Shown: positions 1 through 5,014, counted from the first letter of the stretch. The stretch is DNA of 7,852 nt from Thermoprotei archaeon (GCA_021158375.1 JAGGUS010000196.1:1-7852), one strand, 5' to 3'. Notes: generated by a model not told the origin, from the sequence alone. Translations and numbers: made by a program.

Positions 1-245
1 GCCCTAACAATATGAATTACATCACCTCCAGCTAACTCTATTATACCATCGCTACTATCTATTGCATATATTTCTTCGTCAACGATCTCTACCTCAGGAG
101 GGAGAGCAAGCCATCATTTTAATAGAAGAGAACGATAAAATGACGCCCTTATCTCAAGCTCGGAAACTATTTTCAATAGGTAATCTTTCTTGGAGAGAGC
201 TTTCTCATAAAGAAGATCTATAAATCTCAGTTTCTCACACTCCAA
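1..245 (-). pseudogene. NurA-like nuclease N-terminus, interrupted by in-frame TGA, cut by left edge
   Basis: This is a minus-strand reading frame that enters from the left edge. From a TTG at 245 it encodes a helical segment (about ECEKLRFIDLLYEKALSKKD and on to RASFYRSLLLK), then a TGA at 114-116. The same frame continues as WLALPPEVEIVDEEIYAIDS and then SDGIIELAGGDVIHIVRA up to base 3. A helical N-terminus, a proline-rich turn, then an I/V-D-S/G-S strand and a small-residue-rich strand is the layout of NurA, the 5'-3' nuclease that works with HerA in DNA end resection; the Asp of the DSS motif would be a metal ligand. The NurA match is from memory of the family and is moderate. No ATG, GTG or TTG follows the TGA in frame, so it is not an obvious pair of genes. 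The TATA-like box at 268-279 fits a leaderless TTG start. A nonsense mutation, a sequencing error or a recoded TGA are the options; a pseudogene is the simplest. Confidence 0.5.
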
Positions 246-267
246 AGGACTTCTTAGAATACTTTGA

Positions 268-279
268 TTTTATATTTTT
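268..279. promoter_or_regulatory. TATA-like box, possibly bidirectional, between element A and the NurA-like gene
   Basis: An A/T-only tract, TTTTATATTTTT on the plus strand, lies about 25 bases before the first stem of RNA element A (297). It lies equally far from the minus-strand TTG at 245. Archaeal TATA boxes are centred about 26 bases before the transcription start, so the tract suits both directions. It was found by eye only. Confidence 0.4.
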
Positions 280-296
280 CACTCGGAGTTTTTGCG

Positions 297-375
297 TCTC
301 TGTCTGAGAGAAACCGTAATGAACTGCCCTACAGAGACACACAATAACCTGGGGTAAGAAACGGTAAGCACTATA
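297..375 (+). ncRNA. Structured RNA candidate, element A (degenerate kink-turn copy)
   Basis: A short hairpin, TCTCT (297-301) with AGAGA (307-311), is followed by the core ACCGT-AAT-GA (313-322). The partner ACGGT lies at 361-365, giving a 5-bp closing stem. The order hairpin, AGAAACCGT, ATGAAC, inner stem, GAAACGGTAA is the same as in elements B (3084-3197) and C (7307-7441), and the trailing GGTAAGCACTAT resembles GGTAATCGCTAT of C. Compared with B and C, the inner stem is weak (CCC with GGG plus CAG with CTG). The strand opposite the bulge reads AAGAA, so the tandem G.A pairs are not perfect here. The RNA would start just downstream of the TATA-like box at 268-279. I infer a diverged or decaying member of the same family; no function is known. 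Confidence 0.4.
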
Positions 376-454
376 ACGTTATGCTTATCTTAGCTTTAGT
401 CCAACATGTTATAAGAGATTTATAATGAACACTCTTCTCTCTAAGAGGCCAATT

Positions 455-577
455 TTATAAGTGCTGGGTACTAGTGGGATGAATCGTTAAGGCATCATTA
501 ATAATGAAAGGTAGTTTAAAGGCGTCCTCTAGAGGAGTTGCATATTCAGAACGTATTACAAATAAGTAAGTAGTCAA
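455..577 (-). CDS. Possible 40-aa ORF or gene remnant of unknown function
   Basis: A minus-strand frame from a TTG at 577 to a TAA at 455-457 reads MTTYLFVIRSEYATPLEDAF and then KLPFIINDALTIHPTSTQHL, taking TTG as Met. The composition is protein-like (a hydrophobic strand, then a charged helix, then another strand) rather than random, but I do not recognise the family. The start abuts a run of 12 A on the plus strand (576-587), a likely slippage site. An A/T-rich tract at 590-601 could be a TATA box for a leaderless TTG start. The abrupt end suggests a truncated gene. It could equally be chance reading in an AT-rich spacer. Confidence 0.25.
   Translation of the reverse strand: MTTYLFVIRSEYATPLEDAFKLPFIINDALTIHPTSTQHL
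525..536. repeat. 12-bp perfect palindrome
   Basis: TCCTCTAGAGGA reads identically on both strands. It sits in the 330-base tract between element A and the V4R gene, inside the weak minus-strand ORF. It could be a dimeric regulator site or chance; no second copy was seen in the window. Confidence 0.3.
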
Positions 578-587
578 AAAAAAAAAA
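576..587. repeat. Homopolymer run of 12 A
   Basis: Twelve consecutive A on the plus strand, followed by GAAA and T6 (592-597). On the plus strand the T6 could act as a T-rich archaeal terminator for transcripts coming from element A. On the minus strand the T12 precedes the small ORF at 455-577. Such runs are prone to indels in replication and sequencing. Confidence 0.6.
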
Positions 588-670
588 GAAATTTTTTATG
601 CAAAAATATTGCGGTATATTTAGTTTAATTTAAGTTATTCTAAAGTTAAAACCTTCCATAAGTCGTAACA

Positions 671-680
671 TTTTAATAAA
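671..680 (+). promoter_or_regulatory. TATA box of the V4R gene
   Basis: TTTTAATAAA is centred about 28 bases before the GTG at 704. This is the spacing expected when transcription starts at or just before the start codon. It supports a leaderless GTG start, and no Shine-Dalgarno motif is needed. Confidence 0.5.
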
Positions 681-703
681 GCTATCGCTATCTATTTTAC
701 TGG

Positions 704-1522
704 GTGAACTCTAAGGTGCTTTCCCCTCAAAACTATGAAATTGGTCGTTATGTATACCACCCTCACTTAGACGTGTATGGCATCTACATAGTTGTGAGAT
801 CAGAAATGTTAGAGACCCCAAGTGTGCTTGTTAATATATTTAAACTATTTGCTGAAAATGAACTACCAATAGTGCACTTTAAGCTCTCAAGACCTCAGTT
901 AAAAGAACCGATAAGAGCCCTAATCTTCTTTGCGATTGGCAGGAGGAAGGAAGTTATTGACAGTATAATTGAGGAACTAAAGAGAAAGGATTATATTATT
1001 GAGGTTATGCTTATTGAACCAATATTTAAAGGGTTTGTAGCGGACACAGTGATGTTCCCACCAACGCTAAACGGGGAACGCATTGTAATCCTCAGGCAGC
1101 CTCTAATAAAGATGTTGCTTAATGCTATTGTTAAGGAGTATGGTAATGGATTTGAGGTACTACTGTACTATATAGGCTATGAATACGGTAAGCTTGCCTA
1201 TGCAACTCATGTCGAGATCGTAGGAAGGGATAGAGAAAAGATGATAACGCTCTCTAAAGTTCTATTTCAACTTCTAGGTTTTGGAAGGATGGAAGTTGCG
1301 GACATTAATCTTAAAGATAAAACAGCTGTTGTTAGGATTTATGATTCTATTGAATGCTCAAGTTTTAAGAATTCTACTAGGCCTAAGAGTTACTTTATAA
1401 GAGGTATGCTTGCCGGTTGGTTTGAAGAATTCTTTGGAGTTAAAATGCATTCGGAGGAGACTAAGTGTATTGCAAGGGGGGATCCTTATTGTGAAATGCG
1501 CTTCTATAGAGCTAAAGAGTAG
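704..1522 (+). CDS. V4R-domain protein with ACT-like N-terminal domain
   Basis: A 272-residue soluble protein. Residues about 20-105 alternate strand and helix like an ACT/regulatory fold (strands near YGIYIVVRS, IVHFKLS, RALIFFAIG). Residues about 125-267 form a V4R (4-vinyl-reductase-like) domain: a helical part with YYIGYEYG, the RGMLAGWFEEFFG helix (233-245), and the diagnostic C-terminal run with TKC at 253-255 and RGDPYCEMRF at 258-267. C218, C255 and C263 could bind a metal, as in other V4R proteins. V4R domains bind small hydrophobic ligands; in archaea they occur in small regulatory proteins. No DNA-binding or membrane segment is visible, so a ligand sensor acting with a partner is the best guess. 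The GTG start at 704 is supported by the TATA box at 671-680. A T-rich tract follows the stop. It is transcribed alone: there is no same-strand neighbour close by. Confidence 0.75.
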   Translation: MNSKVLSPQNYEIGRYVYHPHLDVYGIYIVVRSEMLETPSVLVNIFKLFAENELPIVHFKLSRPQLKEPIRALIFFAIGRRKEVIDSIIEELKRKDYIIEVMLIEPIFKGFVADTVMFPPTLNGERIVILRQPLIKMLLNAIVKEYGNGFEVLLYYIGYEYGKLAYATHVEIVGRDREKMITLSKVLFQLLGFGRMEVADINLKDKTAVVRIYDSIECSSFKNSTRPKSYFIRGMLAGWFEEFFGVKMHSEETKCIARGDPYCEMRFYRAKE

Positions 1523-1530
1523 TTTTTCTT
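1523..1530 (+). terminator. T-rich terminator after the V4R gene
   Basis: GTTTTTCTT begins immediately after the TAG stop. Archaeal RNA polymerase terminates on T-rich tracts without needing a hairpin, so this is a plausible end for the V4R transcript. Confidence 0.4.
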
Positions 1531-1532
1531 CA

Positions 1533-1625
1533 CTATTTCTGAACGATCCTAATTATGAATTCATCAAGATCTCTAGACCATTCCTTAGCTTCTGCAATAT
1601 CAATATTATTTGTCTGTAATTCGCT
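1533..1625 (-). pseudogene. Possible 3' remnant of a small gene, unknown family
   Basis: Minus-strand codons between a TAG at 1626-1628 and a TAG at 1533-1535 read SELQTNNIDIAEAKEWSRDL then DEFIIRIVQK. This is an amphipathic, charged segment typical of a real protein C-terminus. There is no ATG, GTG or TTG at the front of the frame. A GGAGGTG motif, a good archaeal ribosome-binding site, lies just upstream at about 1634-1640. The upstream TAG may mark decay. The size and composition would suit an antitoxin or the end of a HEPN-type protein, but I cannot assign it. The rest of the 1531-1800 gap shows no other convincing coding frame. Confidence 0.25.
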
Positions 1626-1804
1626 CTATATTTCACCTCCATTATGAAAAAGCATTTAGCTCTTAGTGTACTAAGGTGAACATAGTCTTCAATATTTTAA
1701 TAATGGTAGGGATTTGCAATATCCTTCTTAGTTTTAAAAGCATCTCTAGGGATATATTAAAGCTAAAGGTAGATGATGAACTACATAGACGTGAGTGATT
1801 CCTT

Positions 1805-1875
1805 ATGAGGCACATTAAGGTTATAATGGCGGCTTGGGTGATATACGCTTCCTTTTATTTATGCAGGGTTACGAA
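1805..1875 (+). pseudogene. Truncated N-terminus of a major-facilitator (MFS) transporter
   Basis: From the ATG at 1805 the plus strand reads MRHIKVIMAAWVIYASFYLC then RVTK. This looks like the first transmembrane helix of an MFS/organophosphate-antiporter-type transporter, where an aromatic-rich helix ending in Y-L-C/T-R follows a short basic leader. After about codon 23 the frame crosses into sequence that is the complement of the tnpB 3' end and stops at 1928-1930, so the similarity ends at the edge of the mobile element. A possible TATA tract (GATATATTAAA, 1750-1760) lies upstream. No remainder of the transporter is visible on the far side of tnpB, so insertion was probably accompanied or followed by deletion. 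The assignment rests on about 22 residues. Confidence 0.45.
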
Positions 1876-1920
1876 ACTGTTTCCTGTTTGTAGGTCTTTT
1901 AAGGTCTTTGTAGGTTTCTT
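1873..1920 (-). ncRNA. Candidate 3'-end guide RNA (omega-RNA) region of tnpB
   Basis: TnpB proteins are known to use an RNA that overlaps and follows the 3' end of their own gene. Here the last codons and following bases form a repetitive tract: 14-base imperfect repeats at 1887-1900 and 1907-1920, and alternative GAAAC/GTTTC stems. The GACCTTAAAAGACC stretch (minus strand, 1893-1906) resembles GACCTACACAGACC in element B (3160-3173) at 11 of 14 positions, which may be chance. Position and repeats are seen; the RNA role is inferred. Confidence 0.25.
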
Positions 1921-3029
1921 CTTGCTCTAAGAGCTATTAGGTATGCACTAGCTGTATGTTTATCTAACCCACACTTTCTCATAACGTATTCGTGGTCTTC
2001 TGAGCGTGTAGTTCCTTTAGGATTAACTGTTACTACCTGTAGTCCGTATAGTGGAGCTTTCCACATTGTCCTCTCTATTATTGAGTTCCTGAATATCGAG
2101 ACCTTGTAGTTGTAGTTCTTCGACTTTCTATCACCATTCCTTATCCAGTAGTATTTGAGGTAACCAATAACCTCGGGATTCTCTACTGCTATGACTGATG
2201 CTCCGTGAGAATGGGCGTTCTTGAGGATGCTATGTATTGCTTCCCCTATAATGCTCCAAGCTCTCCTCCTTGAGTATCCTCTAGCTATTACTTGTGGAAA
2301 TCTAGCTGTATGCTTCCAGACTATATCGCCATCCCTATTGATAACCACAAGGTTAATCCTATCAATATTAACATCAACACCAGCTATGTTATTACCTAAT
2401 GGTTTATCATTTCTCTTCATAACTTCTAAGTAGAGGTCGTATTTTACCATAACTTGCACTTCCCCGTAGAGGTGTTCTAGTTTATCACCATGATTTGCGA
2501 TGTAGATTCTGGCTGGGTAGCCAATTTCCTTCCTGAGAGCTTTATCTACTAGCGTTCGAACCAGTCTCACATAGCCTTTAGGTATAATCGGCTTTATAGT
2601 AATCTTCCTTGTTGACTTACCTTTCTCGAATACTAGCACTCTCATCGTGTCATAGTCTGTGAACTGTATGTTCAGGTTTCCTTTCGCCCAAGGTTCTGCT
2701 TCCGATTGAAATAATAACCAAGGTTTAAGCTCAACCTTGGATACATCTACTTTTAACGCCTTAGCACTTTGAAGAGATGCATGGATGAGTGTAGAGACTC
2801 CATCTATATACCTACGGTTAGGGGCTATATCATAGCACATCTTCCTACCGATTTTGATGAAGTCGTACTGAGATAAACCAGCTAGTATCGGATTCTGCTT
2901 AATCAACTCAAGTAATCTATGAGCACATATCTTACATAACCAAGCAGTCCAGTAAATGAGTCTAGCGTTTTCACCAGTAACATGAAATGGTAACCTGAGT
3001 GTAACATACTCAACTTCACTTGCACCCAT
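1899..3029 (-). CDS. tnpB: TnpB-family RNA-guided nuclease / IS605 OrfB, without zinc finger
   Basis: An intact 376-residue protein. The C-terminal half is a RuvC-like nuclease: RuvC-I GVDVNIDR with D219, RuvC-II AVENPEV with E283, RuvC-III CGLDKHTASAYLIALRA with D356. Residues about 5-200 are the recognition/wedge part, including the family-typical strand-rich segment near 125-155. TnpB proteins are RNA-guided DNA endonucleases that promote retention of their element. Between RuvC-II and RuvC-III the usual four-cysteine zinc finger is absent: residues 335-353 contain one cysteine only (C353), and the linker is short. This resembles a divergent archaeal TnpB group ending in an HTASAYLIA-like helix. 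All three acidic residues are kept, so cleavage activity is plausible. The ATG at 3029 is supported by a TATA box 20-25 bases upstream (leaderless). The 3' end abuts a broken MFS gene; structured RNA element B diverges from the 5' end. Confidence 0.85.
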   Translation of the reverse strand: MGASEVEYVTLRLPFHVTGENARLIYWTAWLCKICAHRLLELIKQNPILAGLSQYDFIKIGRKMCYDIAPNRRYIDGVSTLIHASLQSAKALKVDVSKVELKPWLLFQSEAEPWAKGNLNIQFTDYDTMRVLVFEKGKSTRKITIKPIIPKGYVRLVRTLVDKALRKEIGYPARIYIANHGDKLEHLYGEVQVMVKYDLYLEVMKRNDKPLGNNIAGVDVNIDRINLVVINRDGDIVWKHTARFPQVIARGYSRRRAWSIIGEAIHSILKNAHSHGASVIAVENPEVIGYLKYYWIRNGDRKSKNYNYKVSIFRNSIIERTMWKAPLYGLQVVTVNPKGTTRSEDHEYVMRKCGLDKHTASAYLIALRARRNLQRP

Positions 3030-3044
3030 AGGGATATACCCGAT

Positions 3045-3057
3045 AAATTTATAAATT
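3045..3057. promoter_or_regulatory. Palindromic TATA box shared by tnpB and element B
   Basis: AAATTTATAAATT contains the perfect palindrome TTTATAAA (3048-3055). It is about 22 bases from the tnpB ATG on the minus strand and about 30 bases before the first stem of element B on the plus strand. It therefore suits divergent transcription of both. A second TATA-like tract, TTTATAAG (3065-3072), is closer to element B than usual. Confidence 0.5.
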
Positions 3058-3083
3058 CAGACCGTTTATAAGTTTACTGGTGA

Positions 3084-3197
3084 CTCCCAGTTCCCGATAC
3101 CCGCTCCTTGGTCGGGTGGGGAGGGGGCTGGGAGAAACCGTGATGAACCGACCTACGGAGACCTACACAGACCGTAGGCGGAGAACGGTTACGATAG
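3084..3197 (+). ncRNA. Structured RNA candidate, element B (kink-turn RNA)
   Basis: A GC-rich island (about 63% by hand count over 3084-3190) in AT-rich surroundings. Stem I pairs CTCCCAG (3084-3090) with CTGGGAG (3128-3134), 7 bp, and contains an inner CCCGA (3093-3097) / TCGGG (3112-3116) stem. It is followed by a kink-turn: C-stem AACCGT (3136-3141) with ACGGTT (3185-3190); bulge GAT (3142-3144); GA (3145-3146) opposite GA (3183-3184); an A.A position (3147/3182); CCG (3148-3150) with CGG (3179-3181); a bulged A (3151); then CCTACGG (3152-3158) with CCGTAGG (3172-3178) and a 13-base loop. GTGATGA is identical to a box C, but the 3' side is AGA rather than box D CUGA, and the interior is a stem rather than guides. 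L7Ae binding is expected from known kink-turn rules. The gene at 3287 has its own TATA box, so this is probably a separate RNA rather than a leader. Confidence 0.6.
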
Positions 3198-3241
3198 GAT
3201 ATCACTAACTCAATAATATGTGAACAGCCCCGCTCTTTTGT

Positions 3242-3252
3242 CTTAATTAAAG
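3242..3252 (+). promoter_or_regulatory. TATA box of the OCD-family gene
   Basis: CTTAATTAAAG is centred about 40 bases before the ATG at 3287. This would give a leader of about 12-15 bases ending in ACGGGG next to the start codon. It suggests that the enzyme gene is transcribed separately from element B. Confidence 0.4.
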
Positions 3253-3286
3253 CTTAACTAAGGAACTCCATTAATTACTAACGGGG

Positions 3287-4288
3287 ATGTCCGTGACGTC
3301 AGTACTAATTCTAAGTAATGAGGACGTTAAGAAGGTCATCAACATGAAGGAAGTAATCGATGTTGTGGAAGAAGCATTTAAAGAGAAAGCGTTAGGATAT
3401 GTTGAGATGCCACCTAAGATCTACTTAATGTTTGAAACATATAATGGAGACTTAAGGGTCATGCCAGCATATTTAAGGCGAAAAGATATTGCGGGCGTAA
3501 AGATAGTTAACGTTCATCCGGATAACCCTAAGAAGTATAATCTTCCTACAGTTATGGCTATAATAGAGCTAGTAGATCCTAAGACAGGAGCCCCTTTAGC
3601 GTTAATGGATGGAACACTAATAACAGCGTATAGGACGGGGGCTGCTGGAGGAATAGCAGTTAAATACCTTGCCAGAAAGAACTCAGAAATAATAGCAATA
3701 GTGGGTGCTGGTACACAGGCAAGGACTCAATTATTAGCCATAAGTAAAGTGTTAAAGGATATTAAGGAAGTAAGAGTGTACGATATAATAAGAGAGAAGG
3801 CTAAGGCGTTCATTGAATATGTAAGCAATATAATACCTGACGCTAAGGCAGTGGCTTCTGATAATATAGAGCAGGCAGTTAGAGGGGCAGACATAGTGAT
3901 TACGGTTACCCCCTCTAGGAAACCTATAGTCATGAATGAGTGGATAGGAGAAGGAGTGCATATAAATGCGATAGGGGCGGATGCTCCGGGTAAGGAAGAG
4001 CTAGATCCAGGTATATTAAAGAGGGCTAAGATTATTGTTGATGATTATGAGCAGGCAATGCATAGCGGTGAGGTAAACGTTCCCCTATCAAAGGGAATTC
4101 TCTCTAGGGAAGATATATATGCAGAGTTAGGAGAGATAGTCTCTGGATTAAAACCAGGAAGAGAAGATGAGAGAGAAATTACCGTATTCGACTCTACTGG
4201 ACTTGCGATACAGGATGTAGCTACCGCGTGGTATGTATATAACAAAGCAGTTAGAATGAATATAGGAAGCAGGATAAAGATGCTCTGA
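3287..4288 (+). CDS. Ornithine cyclodeaminase / mu-crystallin family, possibly archaeal alanine dehydrogenase
   Basis: A 333-residue NAD(P)-dependent cytosolic enzyme, the usual family length. Residues 1-130 and the C-terminal helix form the dimerisation/substrate domain: the DLRVMP segment (R57), catalytic-type K72 in AGVKIVN, and ALMDGT with R116 in TAYRTGAAGG. The Rossmann domain (about 131-300) carries the dinucleotide motif VGAGTQA (139-145), with D166 at the end of the next strand and the family motif GADAPGKEELD (230-240), whose D232 matches the catalytic Asp. FDSTGLAIQDVATA (301-314) is also diagnostic. Members either cyclise ornithine to proline with loss of ammonia or, in some archaea, interconvert alanine and pyruvate; the sequence does not settle which, but GADAPGK is closer to the alanine dehydrogenase form as I recall it. 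The gene stands alone, converging on the TFB-like gene with 3 bases between stops. Confidence 0.88.
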   Translation: MSVTSVLILSNEDVKKVINMKEVIDVVEEAFKEKALGYVEMPPKIYLMFETYNGDLRVMPAYLRRKDIAGVKIVNVHPDNPKKYNLPTVMAIIELVDPKTGAPLALMDGTLITAYRTGAAGGIAVKYLARKNSEIIAIVGAGTQARTQLLAISKVLKDIKEVRVYDIIREKAKAFIEYVSNIIPDAKAVASDNIEQAVRGADIVITVTPSRKPIVMNEWIGEGVHINAIGADAPGKEELDPGILKRAKIIVDDYEQAMHSGEVNVPLSKGILSREDIYAELGEIVSGLKPGREDEREITVFDSTGLAIQDVATAWYVYNKAVRMNIGSRIKML

Positions 4289-4291
4289 ACA

Positions 4292-4921
4292 TCACCTTAT
4301 TTGTACTTGTGGAACTAACTTAGAACTATATTTCCAGAGTGCACTAATAGCTTTTTCACGTATTCTATATATTGAGGATTTAGGGCAACCTGTAAGGGAG
4401 CTTATCTCCTTTAGATAAGCGCTATTAAGGAGCCCTTCTCTGGCAAGAGCATACATAACAAGCGCTACTCCCTTCCATTGAGGAGTCATTCCAGTAAATG
4501 CAGGGAAGTCTTTAGCCTCATGTATATGATCAAGCAACCTTCTTTTGATAGAAGCTGAAAGAGATAGGCTTGAAATTATGCGAACTGCATACATTATTGA
4601 GATTTTTGATACGTCATGTGGTGTTCTGTTAGGTTTAAGTTCAGATAGAAGTCTTAATAAAGTCGATGTAGATAGTTTACAATTGGCCAATAATCTTGCC
4701 TTTGAGAGCAACTCGTTTGTATTTAGCTCATAACCTAGCTCTCTGGCCGCAACTATAATGCTTGCTACAGCGATATGTATCATATCACGAGGCCTTCCTC
4801 GATAATTCATAGTTAACTCATATGCTCGTCTTGCTATAGTTATATTCGATCTTTCACCTAGTAATGTATAAATAAGCGCTCTTATTTCCCTTGACCTCTT
4901 TATCCTTGAAGGTTTCTTCAT
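4292..4921 (-). CDS. TFB/TFIIB-like cyclin-fold protein lacking the zinc ribbon
   Basis: A 209-residue, mostly helical protein that looks like the core of archaeal transcription factor B. Repeat 1 (about 10-95) has the GRPRDMIHIAVASIIVAARE helix, equivalent to the RGRS...AAA.Y.A.R helix of TFB. Repeat 2 (about 105-197) has FTGMTPQWKGVALVMYALAR, then KEISSLTGCPKSSIYRIREK, a TFB-like helix-turn-helix. Normal TFB is about 300 residues with an N-terminal CxxC...CxxC zinc ribbon and B-finger that recruit polymerase. Here the protein starts almost directly at the first cyclin repeat, and no Cys pairs are present. It could bind the TBP-DNA complex or BRE DNA but should not recruit polymerase alone, so a modulator or competitor role is possible (inference). 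The ATG at 4921 is leaderless, with TTTTTTAA at 4941-4948 as TATA tract. The nitroreductase lies upstream on the same strand across a 93-base gap. Confidence 0.7.
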   Translation of the reverse strand: MKKPSRIKRSREIRALIYTLLGERSNITIARRAYELTMNYRGRPRDMIHIAVASIIVAARELGYELNTNELLSKARLLANCKLSTSTLLRLLSELKPNRTPHDVSKISIMYAVRIISSLSLSASIKRRLLDHIHEAKDFPAFTGMTPQWKGVALVMYALAREGLLNSAYLKEISSLTGCPKSSIYRIREKAISALWKYSSKLVPQVQIR

Positions 4922-4940
4922 CAGGAAGAAGGAAATTATT

Positions 4941-4948
4941 TTAAAAAA
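4941..4948 (-). promoter_or_regulatory. TATA tract of the TFB-like gene
   Basis: On the minus strand, TTTTTTAA is centred about 24 bases before the ATG at 4921, the distance expected for leaderless transcription. The gene therefore probably has its own promoter and is not simply co-transcribed with the nitroreductase. Confidence 0.35.
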
Positions 4949-5014
4949 TATTATCGGCGTGGGTTTTATGAATATAAAATAGAGGATTAATAGTACATAG
5001 AAACAGTAATTATC

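Larger units (their letters stand above)
1865..3060 (-). mobile_element. TnpB-only IS605-type element (ends approximate)
   Basis: The element consists of a single tnpB gene with no adjacent TnpA (Y1) transposase, the usual form of tnpB-only elements that depend on a transposase elsewhere or are no longer mobile. The right (3') end is placed where the MFS similarity breaks off, about 1865-1880. There, GAAAC (1873-1877) can pair with GTTTC at either 1879-1883 or 1914-1918. The left (5') end lies beyond the TATA box, about 3060. IS605-type elements leave no target duplication, and none was seen. Exact ends would need an empty site or other copies. Confidence 0.5.

Noticed and set aside
114..116. 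TGA in the NurA-like frame as selenocysteine
   Set aside because: Archaeal selenocysteine is known only in a few methanogens and Asgard lineages, NurA is not a selenoprotein family, and no SECIS-like hairpin was apparent.
1410..1619. Plus-strand 69-codon ORF overlapping the V4R gene end
   Set aside because: It lies mostly in another frame of a well-supported gene, and its tail is low-quality AT-rich sequence.
1763..1800. GATGATGAAC motif upstream of the MFS fragment as a fourth kink-turn element
   Set aside because: The motif resembles the box C strand, but no partner GA strand or flanking C-stem could be found.
2221..2433. Plus-strand 70-codon ORF inside tnpB
   Set aside because: Antisense shadow of the RuvC-coding region, with no family resemblance or promoter.
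3136..3190. Element B or C as a standard box C/D methylation-guide RNA
   Set aside because: Box C-like GTGATGA is present, but the 3' partner is AGA or UGA without a proper CUGA, no D'/C' boxes are seen, and the interior pairs with itself instead of leaving guide sequence free.
3084..3286. Elements B and C as riboswitch leaders of the OCD-family and isomerase genes
   Set aside because: Both lie upstream on the same strand, but each downstream gene has a closer TATA box giving a short leader, the two genes share no obvious ligand, and element A is over 300 bases from its nearest downstream gene. Not excluded, only less likely.
3727..4245. Three minus-strand ORFs inside the OCD-family gene
   Set aside because: Antisense shadows of the Rossmann domain and C-terminal coding sequence; none looks like a protein family.
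4545..4733. Plus-strand 62-codon ORF inside the TFB-like gene
   Set aside because: Antisense shadow of the cyclin-repeat coding sequence.
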